Positions 1-11,452 are shown, counted from the stretch's first letter. The stretch is DNA of 64,000 nt from Proteles cristata cristata (GCA_017311185.1 JAESUZ010003519.1:1-64000), one strand, 5' to 3'. The notes: generated by a model from the sequence alone, not told the origin. Numbers and translations are program-made.

Positions 1-110
1 CCCCCACATCCATCAGTCCTCAATTTTGTCAGCATTCAAGAGTCTCTCATGGTTTGCTTCTCTCCCTTCCCCCCACCATTTCCCCCCTTCTTCTCCCCCT
101 TGTTCCTCCT

Positions 111-3100
111 TCAAGTTCCTCCTAATCCTCCTATATGTGCAAACATATGGTATTTGTCCTTCTCTGCCTGACTTATTTCGCTCAGCATAACACCCTCAAG
201 GTCCATCCATGTTGCTACATGGCCAGATTTCATTGTTTCTCATTGCCATGTAGTATTCCATGGTATAGATAAACCACATCTTCTTGATCCATTCGTCTGT
301 TGATGGACACTTAGGCTCTTTCCATGGTTTAGCTATTGTGGAGAGTGCTGCTATGAACATTGGGGTCCATGTGCTCCTATGCATCAGCATTTCTGTATCC
401 CTTGGGTAAATTCTAGCAGTGCTATTGCTGGGTCCTAGGGGAGTTCTATTGTTAGTTTCCTGAGGAACCTCCACACTGTTTTTCAGAGGGGCTGTACCAG
501 TTTACATTCCCACCAACAGTGTAGGAGGGTGCCCGTTTCTCCACATCCTTGCCAGCATCTAGAGTTCTCTGATTGGCTCATTTTAGCCACTCTGACTGGC
601 GTGAGGTGGTATCTCAGTGTGGTTTTGATTTGTATTTCCCTGATGAGGAGCGATGCTGAACATCGTTTCATGTGTCTGTTGGCCATCTGGATGTCCTCTT
701 TGGAGAAGTGTCTGTTCATATCTTCTGCCCATTTCTTCACTGGGTTGTTTGTTTTTTGGGCGTGTAGTTTGGTGAGTTCCTTGTAGATTCTGGATATCAA
801 CGCTTTATCTGATATGTCATTTGCAACTATCTTTTCCCATTCCGTTGGTTGCCTATTAATTTTCTGGGTTGTTTCCTTGGCTGTGCAGAAGCTTTTAATC
901 TTGAGGTCCCAATCATTTATTTTTGCTCTTGATTCCCCTGCTTCTGGGGATGTGTCAAGTAAGAAGTTGCTGCGGTGGAGGTCAAGGAGGCTGTTTCCTG
1001 CTTTCTCCTCTAGGGTGTTGATAGTTTCCTGTCTCACGTTCAGGTCCTTTATCCATGTTGAGTTTATTTTTGTGCATGGTGTGAGAAAATGATCTAGTTT
1101 CATTCTTCTGCATGTTGCTGTTCAATTCTCCCAACACCATCTTTTAAAAAGGCTGTCTTTTTTCCATTGGATATTCTTTCCTGCTTTGTCAAAGATCAGT
1201 TGGCTGTATACTTTTGGGTCCACTTCTGAGTTCTCAATTCTGTTCCATTGGTCTATGTGTCTGTTTTTGTGCCAATACCATACTGTCTTGATGATGACAA
1301 CTTTGTAGTAGAGGCTAAAGTCTGGGATAGTGATCCCTCCCGTTTTGGTTTTATTTTTCAGGATTACTTTGGCTATTCGGGGTCTTTTGTGGTTCCATAC
1401 AAATTTTTTGGATAGTTTGTTCTAGTTTTGAGAAGTATGCTGGTGCAATTTTGATTGGAATTGCATTGAATGTGTAGAGTGCCCTAGGTAGTAATGACAT
1501 CTTAGCTATATTTATTCTTCCTATCCATGAGCATGGAATGTTTTTCTATTTCTTATGTGTATTCTTCAATTTCCTTCATAAGTTTTCTATAGTTTTCATC
1601 ATACAGATCTCTTGTATCCTTGGTTAGGTTGATTCCAAGGTATTTTATGGTTTTTTGTGCAATTGTGAATGGGAGCAGTTTCTTGATTTCTCTTTCTGTT
1701 GCTTCATTGTTGGTGTATAAAAATGCAACCGATTTCTGTACGTTGATTTTGTACCCTGCAACTTGGCTGAATTCTTGGATCAGTTCTAGTAGGCTTCTGG
1801 TGGAGTCTGTCGGGTTTTCTATGTAGAGTATCATGTCATCTACGAAGAGTGAAAGTTTGACTTCCTCTTTGCCAATTCTGATGCCTTTGATTTCCTTTTG
1901 GTATCTGATGGCTGATGCTAGGACTTCCAGCACTATGTTAAACAGCAGTGGTGAAAGTGGGCATCCCTGTCGTGTTCCTGATCTCAGGGGGAAAGCTCTG
2001 AGTTTTTCCCCGTTGAGGATGATATTAGCTGAAGGCTTCTCATAGATGGCTTTGATGATGTTTAAGTAGGTTCCTTCTATCCCAACTTTCTCGAGAGTCT
2101 TTATTAAGAAGGGATGCTGTATTTTGTCAAATGCTTTTTCTGCATCTATTGACAGGATCATATGGTTTTTATCTTTTCTTTTATTGATATGATGTATCAC
2201 AATGATTGATTTGCGAATGTTGAACCAGCCCTGTAACCCAGGAATGAATCCCACTTGATCTTGGTGGATGATTCTTTTTATATGCTGCTGGATTCGGTTT
2301 GCAAGGATCTTGTTGAGAATTTTTGCATCCGTATTCATCAAGGATATTGGCCTATAGTTCTCTTTTTTTTGCTGGATCTCTGTCTGGCTTGGGAATCAGT
2401 GTGATGCTGGCTTCATAAAATGAGTCTGGGAGTTTTCCTTCGCTTTCTACTTTTTGGAATACCTTGAGAAGAATTGGGATTAATTCTGTTTTAAATGTCT
2501 GGTAGAATTCCCCAGGGAAGCCATCAGGTCCAGGGCTCTTATTTGTTGGGAGATTTTTGATCACTGATTCGATTTCTTCACTCGTTATGGGTCTGTTCAG
2601 GTTTTCTATTTCTTCCGTGTGAATTTTGGTAGTGAGTGTGTGTTTAGGAATTTGTCCATTTCTTCTAAGTTGTCCAATTTGTTGGCATATAATTTTCATA
2701 GTATTCCCTGATAATTGCTTGTATTTCTGAGGGGTTGGTTGTAATAAGTCCATTTTCATTCATAATTTTGTCTATTTGGGTGCTCTCTCTTTTCTTTTTG
2801 ATAAGTCTGGCTAGAGCCTTGTCAATTTTGTTTATTTTTTCAAAAACCAACTCTTGGTTTCATGGATCTGTTCAATTGTTTCTTTGGTCTCTATGTTGTT
2901 TATTTCTGCTCTAATTTTTTACTATTTCTCTTCTTCTACTGGGTTTAGGGCGTTCTTGTTGCTCTGCCTCTAGTTCCTTTAGGTGAGCTGTTAGATTTGG
3001 ACTTGCGCTTTTTCTAATCTCTTGAAATAGGCCTGGAGAGCAATATACTTTCCTCTTAGGACTGCCTTTGCCGCATCCCATAGATTTTGAATTGTTGTGT

Positions 3101-3959
3101 TTTCATTTTCATTTGTTTCCATATTTTTTTAAAATTCATCTCTAATTGCCTGATTGGCCCATTCATTCTTTAGAAGGCTGTTCTTTAACCTCCATGTTTT
3201 TGGAAGTTTTCCAGACTTCTTCCTGTAATTGATTTCAAGTTTCAAAGCATTGTGATCTGACAGTGTGCATGGTATGATCTCTATTCTTTTATATTTCTTG
3301 AGGGCTGCTTTATGTCCCAGTATGTGATCTATCTTGGAGAATGTGCCATGTGCACTTGAGAAGTAAGTAAATTCTCTGGCCTCAGGATGTAAAGTTCTAA
3401 ATATATCCGTCAGATTTATCTGGTCCAATGTGTCTTTCAAGTCCATTATTTCTTTAGTGATTTTCTGTCTGGTTGACCTATCCATTGCTGTAAGCGGAGT
3501 ATTAAAGTCCCCTGCTATTAGCACATTCTTATCTATAAGCTTGTTTCTGTTTGTGATTAATTGGTTTACATATTTAGGTGCTCCCATATTCGGTGCATAG
3601 ACATTTATGATTGTTAGTTCTTCCTGATGGATGGACCCTGTAATTATTATGTAGTGCCCTTCTTCATCTCTTGTGATTGTCTTTAATTTAAAGTCCAGTT
3701 TGTCTGATATAAGTATCTCTACTCCAGCTTTCTTTTGATTTCCTGTAGAATGATATATATTTCTCCATCCCCTTACTTTTAATCTGAAGGTATCTTCCCA
3801 TCTAAAATGAGTTTCTTGTAGACAGCATATAGATGGATTTTGTTTTTTAATCCATTCTGCTACCCTATGTCTTTTGATTGGAGCATTCAGCCCATTTACA
3901 TTCAGTGTTATTATTGAAATATGTGGGTTTAGAGTCTTTGTATCTTTTGTAGGGTTCAT
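111..3959 (-). pseudogene. L1 ORF2 (endonuclease/reverse transcriptase), frame-broken
   Basis: ORF2p nicks target DNA and reverse-transcribes L1 and SINE RNA at the nick. It starts at ATG 3959 and the expected stop is at 113-111, a span of 3849 bp, near the 1275-residue mammalian norm. The endonuclease domain (3959-3129) is open and keeps the expected residues: LNVNGLN, QETHF, GDFNTPL and SDHNALKLE. The reverse transcriptase domain (about 2760-1553) has motif [11 protein letters not shown] and the [13 protein letters not shown] block. Motif C reads FVDD instead of the usual FADD; the two catalytic aspartates remain. The C-terminus has the Cys/His cluster [14 protein letters not shown] (about 500-540). 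Frame breaks fall near 3129-2850, 2665, 2345, 1553-1103 and 480. It cannot make a full protein. Confidence 0.92.
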
Positions 3960-4005
3960 GTTTATGGTGATGTCTCTGGAATCTTTGTTCCTTGCAACCT
4001 TTCCT

Positions 4006-4898
4006 TCAGAGCATCCCTCTCAGGATTTCTTGTAGGGCTGGCTTCGTGGTGAGAAATTCTTTCAATTTCTGTTTATTTGGAAAGGTTTTTATCTCTCCTT
4101 CTATTTTGAACGACAGGCTTGCAGGATAGAGGATTCTTGGCTGCATATTTTTACTGTTCATCACATTGAAGATCTCTTGCCATTCCTTTCTGGCCTGCCA
4201 CGTTTCAGTAGATAGGTCTGTCACCACTCTGATGGGTTTCCCTTTGTGTGTGAGGGCTCTTTTCTCCCTAGCTGCTTTCAAAATTCTCTCTTTGTCCTTG
4301 TATTTTGCCATTTTTACGATGATATGTCATGCAGAAGATCGATTCAAGTTACGTCTGAGAGGAGTCCTCTGAGCCTCTTGTATTTCCACATTGACTTCCT
4401 TCCCCAGGTCGGGGAAGTTCTCTGCTATAATTTGTTCCAGGACTCCTTCAGCACCTTTCCCTCTCTCTTCCTCTTCTGGGATTCCTATGATACGGATATT
4501 GTTGCGTTTGACTGTGTCGCTGAGCTCTCGAATTCTTCTTTTCTGTTCCTGGATCAGTTTGTCTCTTTTTTTGTCAGCTTCTTGTTTTTCTATCATGGTG
4601 TCTTCTAAATCACTTATTCTCCTTTCTGCCTCTTCAATCCGTGCATTGGAGGCCTCTAATTTATTATGTATCTCATTTATCGCATTTTTAATTCTTCATG
4701 CCTATTTTTATTTTCCATTCTGTCTGTAGCCATAGTTTCTTTGATGTCCCCTATGTTTTTTTCAAGCCCTGCTATTAATTTCACCATTATTATTCTAAAA
4801 TCTTGTTCACTTATGCTGCTGATATCTGTTTTGAGCAGTTCATTAGCTGTCATTTCTTCTTGGAGTTTCTTTGGAGGAGAGCTCTTTCGTTTCGTCAT
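4006..4898 (-). pseudogene. L1 ORF1 (RNA-binding chaperone), frame-broken
   Basis: ORF1p is the RNA-binding, trimer-forming chaperone that packages L1 RNA in cytoplasmic particles. The start is ATG at 4898 (MTKRKSSPPKK), a basic N-terminus followed by a segment suited to coiled coil. The central part reads RNNIRIIGIPEEEE, a hallmark of the RRM-like domain (about 4460-4510). The C-terminal domain contains the AREKRALTHKGKPIRV stretch and ends at 4006. The coding sense is spread over three frames (4898-4677, 4596-4327, 4311-4006), so at least two frameshifts lie near 4600-4680 and 4311-4327. The span of 893 bp, about 297 codons, is close to normal mammalian ORF1 length (about 300-340). ORF2 begins 46 bp downstream. 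Confidence 0.88.
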
Positions 4899-4998
4899 TT
4901 TAGTTAGCTTTCCGGCTCTTGTTGGTTTTAAAGACCTGTTATGCTCTCTGTTTCTATGAGCACTGCTATATCCAAGAAACTCTTTGACTTTCCAGGGC

Positions 4999-6797
4999 CT
5001 ATCCTTTCAGAGATTGTTTTTTGAATGGTATCCCTCGGTCACTCTTGTTGGGACCTTAGTTATTTTATTTTCCTATTCGTAGTGATATTTGGGACTCTTC
5101 ACCTTGTGTACTCTAGCTTGTTTCTTGAGGTAGCCCTGGAAAAGAAAACAGACAGACAAACACACAGGGAGCAGGAGCACACAAACGCACAGTCTGATTC
5201 AACTAACATGCAAAGTGAGAGGGAAAACGAAAAAGTTAATAGAAAAGACGGAGGAGGGAGGGCCAATCGGGAGCATAAAATACATAAAAGGGTCAAAAAG
5301 GGGAAAAGAAAAGGAAAAAAGAAGAAAACCGATGGACAAAGAACAGTTTAAAGCATATACCTGGATTTCCCAGCTACAGTTAAATAGCCGTGTGTATGCA
5401 GTGCTGGTTGAAGAGCATAGAGAAAAAGAGAGAAGGCAGGGCGAGACGAGGCAGATTTGGAAATAGAATGAACAGGCAGAAAGGAAAAGAAACTTTTTTC
5501 AAAGAGGTAAAGGGTAGAATATGGTTGGATAGGTGAGAGAAGGATGCTGGAATTATCCAGAGAAACTATATAGTCTAATTACTCCTGAGAGAAATAGCTG
5601 AAAAAGTCGGTAGGTGTAGAATTTACATTTACAGAATGGACTTGTTGTGATTGTTTAAGCAAGCTGGCGACCAGAGTTAATCAGGTCAGTGTTTTGGGGG
5701 GAAAAAGCGAGAAAAGAGAAAGAAGAAGAAAAAAAGAGAAAAGAAAGGGGGAAAAAAAGAAAGAAAAGGAAAAAAAAGGAAAAAGAAAAAAGGGAGGAGG
5801 GCACCTCTCAGGCAGGGGTGGGCGTGGCGTGATCCGATGCCTCAGGCGGGGGTTCTGCCTTGGCAATTGTGGGGAGGAGAGTGACGGTGCTCCAGTCCCT
5901 TCTTGAACCCCGCACTGCAGCTCGCTTTTTTTTTTTTGGCGTGTCAACTCCCCGTTCCGGGGACGTAGCAGAAGTTGGTTGCACTCTTCAACCCTGGCCA
6001 GTTCCAATCTCCAAATCCCAGTCCGCCCCCCGCTGAAGTTGCCTTAGACTCAGCTTCTCAGACAACCCCCTCGGGCTATTCCAGGCTCCCTGCTGCGCTC
6101 TGGGGGCGGAGTCAGGATCGCTGCTTCCTTCTCTGGGTCGGGCTGGTGCGCATGCGCGGGGCTTGCCTGCCGGGTCCGTGTAGCCTGAGCCCGCTGGAGT
6201 GAGGAAAACCGGGTCTCTCTATGGCTCGTCACCCGAAACACGAACTCACAGGCAAATTTCCCAGTTTTTAGCTCTTTGCCTTCCCTCTCGAGTTCCAGCC
6301 AGCCAGGAGCGCGGACGCCCGGTGTCTGCGTGGCTCTTTCAGGGATCCCAGCCGCCCTGGAGCTACAATGGCGGCAGGCGCGCCCGCGCCGCTTTAAAAC
6401 CCAACCTTCAGGAGCGGCACAAAGAAGCAGTTTGTGTGCTCAGCCTCCCCCAGGACCAGTTGTCGCGAGGGGACCTGGTGTGCAGGTATTTGGCAAGTAC
6501 GGTCTTTCTATGCACCGAGCGGAGATTTTTCTGTCTCGGACTCTCTCCTTTTCCCCTCTCACTCCCCGTAGAGGGTAGAGGGGGATCGCCTCCCACCCCG
6601 GAGGCTCCGATCCCGGCCCGATTTTACCTTCCCGGTTCGCACTCACGTTAGAAGGCTTTCTCAGTGGATTCTGCGTCCTTTTTCTCCCAGTCTCTCAGGT
6701 TTTGTATGGTTTCCAATGGCTTCAGATCTTTTCTGTGTGATGTATGGGCGCGAGTGCAAGTACAGAGCTCCTTACTTCTCCGCCATCTTGCCCCTTC
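4999..6797 (-). promoter_or_regulatory. L1 5' UTR / internal promoter region
   Basis: The first 1.8 kb of the element is GC-rich and CpG-rich between about 5800 and 6650, as expected of an L1 internal promoter. It also holds a long purine tract on the plus strand (5694-5800). Several open frames of 60-150 codons cross this stretch on both strands, for example 6199-6651. They look like by-products of GC-rich sequence with few stops, not genes. The extreme 5' end carries a CGCCATCTTG element on the plus strand (CAAGATGGCG on the L1 sense strand), which matches the YY1-type motif known at L1 starts in other mammals. The promoter role is inferred from family knowledge. Confidence 0.75.
5694..5800 (+). 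repeat. Polypurine (GAAA/GGAAAA) tract in L1 5' UTR
   Basis: About 105 nearly uninterrupted purines (A/G) on the plus strand, with few pyrimidines. Such tracts can form triplex DNA and vary in length. Here it belongs to the L1 leader, where it is read as polypyrimidine on the sense strand. Confidence 0.85.
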
Positions 6798-6851
6798 CAT
6801 TAATTATTATTTCTAATCAAAACGGACTTTTATTTGTGTCATGACTTTTTT

Positions 6852-7076
6852 CTTTTTTTAATGTTTTTAAAAATTTGTTTATTTTTGACAGAGAGAGCGA
6901 GAGACAGAGCATGAATAGGGGAGAGGCAGAGAGAGACAGAAACACAGAATCTGAAGCATGTTATAGGCTCTGAGGTGTTAACGTGGAGCCCGATACAGGG
7001 CTCAAACTCATGAACCACAAGATCATGACCTGAGCTGAAGTCATCCACTTAACTGACTGAGCAACCCAGGCACCCC
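6852..7076 (-). mobile_element. CAN SINE (SINEC_Fc type)
   Basis: tRNA-derived SINE in reverse orientation: T-rich tail and (GA)n on the left, head GAGCAACCCAGGCACCCC on the right. Imperfect TSD ATGACTTTTTT at 6841-6851 and 7077-7087. It sits just beyond the 5' end of the L1. Confidence 0.93.
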
Positions 7077-7150
7077 ATGACTTTTTTTTCTACCAGCAAC
7101 CTAGAAGTTTGGAAGAGTATAACGATTCATGGGAAAACCCATGTACTGTT

Positions 7151-7248
7151 TGTATTTTTTCTTTAAAATATAGCCATATATGTTTTCAAACATAGCTACA
7201 TAGATTTTCTTTAAAGCATAGCTATGTAAGTTTTAAAGAAAAAGTACA
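7151..7248. repeat. AT-rich inverted repeat
   Basis: Two 18-bp arms, 7151-7168 and 7231-7248, are reverse complements except for one position that would pair as G-T. The spacer holds a perfect 10-bp palindrome CATAGCTATG (7217-7226). No coding content. Confidence 0.8.
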
Positions 7249-7256
7249 AAAATACA

Positions 7257-8256
7257 TACAAGTTCTTTATATATTTTGGATACTGTTTATCAGATATGTC
7301 ATTGGCAAATATTTTCTCCCATTCCACAGGTTACCTTTACTTTTGTTGATTGTTTCCTTCACTGTGCAGAAGCTGCTTATTTTGATGAAGTCCTGCCACT
7401 CTGGAAGAGTATGGAGGTTCCTCAGAAAGTTAAATATAGAACTGCCCTACAGTCCAGCAATTGCATCACTATGTATTTATTCAAAGAATATAAAAATACT
7501 AATTCAGAAGGATATGTGCATTCCCATATTTATAACAGCATTATCTACAGTAACCAAACTATGGAAACAGCCCAAGTGTCCATTGACTGATGAATGGATA
7601 AAGAAGATGTGGTACCAGTGGCGCCTGGGTGGCTCAGTTGGTTAAGTGTTAGACTTCACCTCAGATCATGATCTCATGGCTCATGAATTCTAGTCTTGTG
7701 TCGGGCCCTGTGCTGATATCTCAGAGCCTGGAGCCTGCTTCAGATTCTGTGTCTCCCTTTCTCTCTGCCCCTCCCCCTCTTATACTCTGTCTCTTTCTGT
7801 CTCAAAAATAAACATTAAAAGTTACAAAAAAAGAAAATGTGGTACATATATACAATGGAATATTAGCCACAAAAAAGAATGAAATATTGCCATTTGCAAC
7901 AACATGTATGGAGCTAGAGAGTATTATGCTAAGTGAGATGAGTCAGTCAGAGAGAGAGAAATACTATTTGATTTCACTCATATGTGGAGTTTAAGAAACA
8001 AAGAAAATGAGCCAAGGGAAAAGAGAGAGATGCAAACCAAGAAAGAAACACTCTTAGCTATAGAGAACAAACTGTTGGTTGACAGAGGGGAGGTGGGTGG
8101 AGGGATGGGGTAAATAGGTGATGGAGATTAAGGAGTGCACTTGTGATGATGAGCACTGGATGTTATATGGAAGTGTTAAATCACTAAATCCTACACCTGA
8201 AACAAATATTACACTGCATGTTAACCAACTGGAATTTAAATAAACCTTTAAAAAAA
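7257..8256 (+). mobile_element. 5'-inverted (twin-primed) old L1 3' end, split by a SINE
   Basis: Positions 7397-8256 read as the 3' end of L1 on the plus strand: the C-terminal ORF2 block equivalent to WRFLRKL...ELPY, then the 3' UTR and a terminal A-run. Positions 7257-7396 read as L1 on the opposite strand, from slightly further upstream in ORF2 (the region ending in the CTGTGCAGAAGC motif). An inverted 5' segment joined to a forward 3' segment is the known product of twin priming. The imperfect TSD is AAATACATAC-like around 7247-7258, and GATACATAT around 8258. A younger SINE (7616-7830) lies inside. Divergence from the young L1s marks it as older. Confidence 0.8.
7616..7830 (+). mobile_element. 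CAN SINE inserted in an L1
   Basis: Head TGGCGCCTGGGTGGCTCAG, pyrimidine-rich middle and an A-rich tail. TSD of 15 bp, AAGAAGATGTGGTAC (7601-7615) versus AAGAAAATGTGGTAC (7831-7845), cut from L1 ORF2-end sequence. Confidence 0.95.
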
Positions 8257-8410
8257 GATACATATTTTAAACTAAGAAAAATGAGGAGGGGTAAGCTTTT
8301 AAGGAGCACCTTCTTCAAACAACCAAGTCTTGTGGTGGCCAATTTATCTTTACTGTTTTATTGAATTCTCCCAGTAGCCTTTTTAAGTTGAGGATAATAA
8401 GTCACAGAGA
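8257..8410. other. Single-copy sequence, possible MIR trace
   Basis: No gene seen. A faint MIR-like stretch (AGGATAATAAGTCACAGAGAGATGA) lies near 8388-8412, too decayed to be firm. Confidence 0.35.
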
Positions 8411-8534
8411 GATGAAACACTTTGTCTAGTTCAATTTAGCCAGGTCTGATCTATCACCGGCTATCTATCCTTGATGAAACACTTTGTCTAGTTCAATTTA
8501 GCCAGGTCTGATCTATCACTGGCTATCTATCCTT
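8411..8534. repeat. 62-bp tandem duplication
   Basis: Copy 1 (8411-8472) and copy 2 (8473-8534) begin GATGAAACACTTTGTCTAG and differ at a single base (CACCGG versus CACTGG). The near-identity implies a recent event. Confidence 0.97.
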
Positions 8535-9020
8535 GATGACTCAGAATTATATATATTTTTATTTCTTTCAAATGGAAAGTACATTATCTGAAACCTTGGG
8601 CAAGACTCTTGATTCTCCTGTGGTTTATTTTCTCATTTTACATAAGAAGAAATTAGGTAATAAAGCTCTCCAAAGCTTACAAAACAGGTTCCTGAGAGAT
8701 TGCCATATAGTGACATGGTGGTTGGTGATGCAGGGCTGGGAGCAGGGCTTCCCTGAGAACAGAGGAAGAGCTGGAAGTCCACACCCCACCCCTATAATGA
8801 TTGACAGGTAAATGGTAGAGGAAGTGGTAGATAGCAACTGGAACTGGAGGGACAATCCTGTAGGGAGCTGAGCCTCCTCCACTCCCACATAAGAGTAGCA
8901 AGTTGACATACAGGGCAAACTGACATTAGTATGCCTGAGCTTTCCCCTTCCCTTTTTAGAATAAAGAACATAGGTCACAAGGGCAGCCTGCAGCAGCCAA
9001 TATTCATCTGATCCTTCACA
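8535..9020. other. Single-copy sequence, no gene recognised
   Basis: Contains an open frame of 135 codons on the minus strand (9032-8625). It has no recognisable domain, and an overlapping frame on the same strand is also open, so I treat it as chance. Confidence 0.5.
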
Positions 9021-9024
9021 TGTG

Positions 9025-9160
9025 CCTAGCACTATATATCAACCTATTAAATCTCTTTTAATTAATATAACAACCCTACGAAGGGTTTTGTTATCTCTGT
9101 TTTACAGAAGGGACAAAAGTGTTAGTGTCTTGCCTAAGATCACAGAGCTGGTAGGTAAAG
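9025..9160 (-). repeat. MIR SINE fragment
   Basis: Old tRNA-derived MIR in reverse: the blocks AACAACCCTACGAAGG, GTTTTACAGAAG and AGATCACAGAGCTGGTAGGTAA follow the known order of the MIR consensus. Confidence 0.75.
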
Positions 9161-9294
9161 AAATAACCTTGCTTTTAATTACAAACACATTTGTATAATT
9201 TACATAGACTTCTGTGTGTTTTTACAAAATTGTGTACTCTGAATTTCCTTTAGCTGGGAGGTTTTCAGGTTGAGAAGCTTTAAAATAGGTCATG

Positions 9295-9393
9295 GGGGGG
9301 CCTGGCTCAGTTGGTGGAGCATATGACTGTTGATCTTGGGGTTGTGAATTCAAGCCCCACATTGAGGATGGAGATTACTTAAAAAAATAAAAT
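9295..9393 (+). mobile_element. Short, older-type CAN SINE
   Basis: About 100 bp: GGCTCAG head, TTGGGGTTGTGAATTCAAGCCCCACATTG-like core and GATTACTTAAAAA tail, without the long CT-rich section of the felid type. TSD of 17 bp with one mismatch at 9278-9294 and 9394-9410 (CTTTAAAATAGGTCATG on the left). Confidence 0.9.
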
Positions 9394-9559
9394 CTTTAAA
9401 ATAAGTCATGAATGCTCTGAGAAATTTAATCCCATTTTCATTAGAATTACTAGTATAAAGTTAACCCGATCTTAGAGTCTTGACTCTTTAACCCCCAAAC
9501 TGGTCCAGAACCAGTCCACAAAGAGTTGTCTTTCCATTGTCTGTCAGTTCAGGCCTTAA

Positions 9560-11440
9560 AAAGAGTTTGATAAATTTCATTTTGTCATGATGTATAATCT
9601 CTTGGATTTTGTTTGATAGTATTTTGTTGAGAATTTTTATGTCTATATTCATAAGAGATAACTGGTTTGTAGTTTTCTTATCTTGTCACATTTTTGTCCA
9701 GTTGATATATCAGGGTAATGTTGGCCTTATAGACTGAATTGGGAACTTTTCATACTTCTACTTCTTAGAAGAATTTGTGAACAATTAGTGTTCATTTCTC
9801 TTTAAATATTTGGGAGAATTCATTAGTGAAGCCATCTGAGTCTGGGCTTTCCTTTGTGGAAAGATTTTTGATTATTAATTCAGTCTCTTTACTTTCTATA
9901 GGCCTATTCAGATTTTTTCTTCTTTTTTTTTTTTTCTTGAGTCAGTTTCAGTAGCTTGAACCTTTTTGGGAATTTGTCCATTACACTTAGGTTATCTAAT
10001 TTGTTGTCATATAATTGTTCATAGTATTTCCTTATAATTCTTTGTATAAGGTTGATAGTAAGCTCCTTTCTTTCGTTCCAGATTTAAGTAACTAATTTCC
10101 GTTTTTTACTTTCGTTTTTTTATTTATTTTTTTTATCAGTCTAGCTAATGGTTTGTCATTTTTTGGATCTTTTACAACACCTTAGATTTTTTTCTATTAG
10201 TTTTTTTATTTTCTATTTCATTTATTTCCACTCTTCATTATTTTCTTCTTTATGTTTGCTTTAGTCTTAGTTTGCATTTCTTTTTCTAATTTCTTGTTAA
10301 AAGATTAAGTTATTGATTTAACACAGGCATGTACAGCTATAAATTTACCTGTATATACTGCCTTCACTGCATCTCATTTTTACTGTCATGTCCATTAATC
10401 TCAGCATACTTTATCATTTCTCTTGTGATTTCTTCTTTGACCTATTGGTTATATAGGAGTATGATGCTTAATTTCCATGTATTTATGAATTTCCCTTATT
10501 TTCTTTATTTATTGACTTCTAATTTTACTCATTTGTGGTTGGAGGACATGCTTTGTATGATTGAAATCTTTGTGAATTTATGGAGGCTTGTTTTATGACC
10601 TAGCATACAAGCTATTCTGAATAATGTTCTGTGTGTGTCTGAAAAGAATGTACATTTTGATGGGGCACCTGGGTGGCTCAGTCGCTTAAGCATCCGACTC
10701 TTGGTTTTGACTCAGGTCATTATCTCACAGTTTGTGAGTTTAAGCCCCACATTGGGCTCTGCACTGATGGTCCAGAACTTGCTTGGGATTCTCTCCCCCC
10801 TTCCCTCCCACCTGCCCCAACCCCACTTGCACTCTCTCTAAAAATAAATAAATAAACTTTAAAAAAAATGTACATTCTGTTGTAGTTGGGTGGAGTGTTA
10901 TTTAAATGTCTGTTATGTCTAGTTGGTTTATGGTGTTTTCAGGTCTTCTGTTTACTTTTTAATCTTCTGCCAAGTTGTACTATCCATTTTTGAAGTCTGC
11001 AATTGTTATTATTGAATTGAGCATTTCTCCTTGCAGTTTTGTAACTTTTTACTTTAGGTTTTGTTATACGCATACATGTTTATAGCTTCCATTTATTTCT
11101 GATAAATTTGCCCTTTTATCATTATAAAATGTTCTTTTGTGTTAAAGTCTATTTTATCTCATATTAGTATAGACACTCCAGGTTTTTGGATACTCCATAT
11201 TCTATGCATATATCTCTTTTCTCGTCCTTTTATTTTCAACTTATTTTAGTCTTTGAATGTAAAATTTGTCTACTGTAGGTTGCATATAGTTGGATCATGG
11301 TTTTTTACCCTCCATTCTTCCAAATCCTACCTTTATATTTAATCTAATAACTTATTTGTGAGATTCATGTCTGTTATTTTGCTCTTGTTTTCTACATTGT
11401 ATCTTTCTTGTTACTCTGTACTTCCATTACTACCTTCATT
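9560..11440 (-). mobile_element. Old L1 ORF2 segment (RT to endonuclease), interrupted by a SINE
   Basis: The sequence parallels the ORF2 portion of the 1-6797 L1 on the same strand, from the mid-RT region (left) to the endonuclease region (right), but is heavily diverged with stops in every frame. The 3' part of ORF2 is missing on the left. A plus-strand SINE (10660-10866) is inserted. With the next block it probably forms one ancient L1. Confidence 0.8.
10660..10866 (+). mobile_element. CAN SINE inserted in an old L1
   Basis: Head GGGGCACCTGGGTGGCTCAG and tail AAATAAATAAATAAAC. TSD AATGTACATTTTG (10647-10659) versus AATGTACATTCTG (10867-10879). Open frames here are by-products. Confidence 0.95.
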
Positions 11441-11452
11441 TTTGTTATTTTC

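Larger units (their letters stand above)
1..6797 (-). mobile_element. Nearly full-length L1 retrotransposon, 3' end cut by window edge
   Basis: A non-LTR retrotransposon lying on the minus strand. Read from right to left it shows a 5' end with the GGCAAGATGGCGGAGAAG-type start (about 6797), a GC- and CpG-rich 5' UTR of about 1.9 kb, ORF1 (4898-4006), a 46-bp gap, ORF2 (3959-111) and a 3' UTR that runs off the left edge. The younger L1 at 16571-18656 shows that roughly 90 bp plus the A-tail are missing. L1 copies itself through target-primed reverse transcription. Frameshifts and stops in both ORFs make this copy non-autonomous. Full length, retained CpGs and close match to the other young copies suggest a fairly recent insertion. 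Its TSD cannot be tested because one end lies outside the window. Confidence 0.95.

Noticed and set aside
6199..6651. 150-codon open frame, plus strand
   Set aside because: Lies antisense within the CpG-rich L1 5' UTR; GC-rich sequence has few stops, and several frames are open at once.
8625..9032. 135-codon open frame, minus strand
   Set aside because: No recognisable domain, a second frame on the same strand is also open, and it ends beside an MIR fragment.
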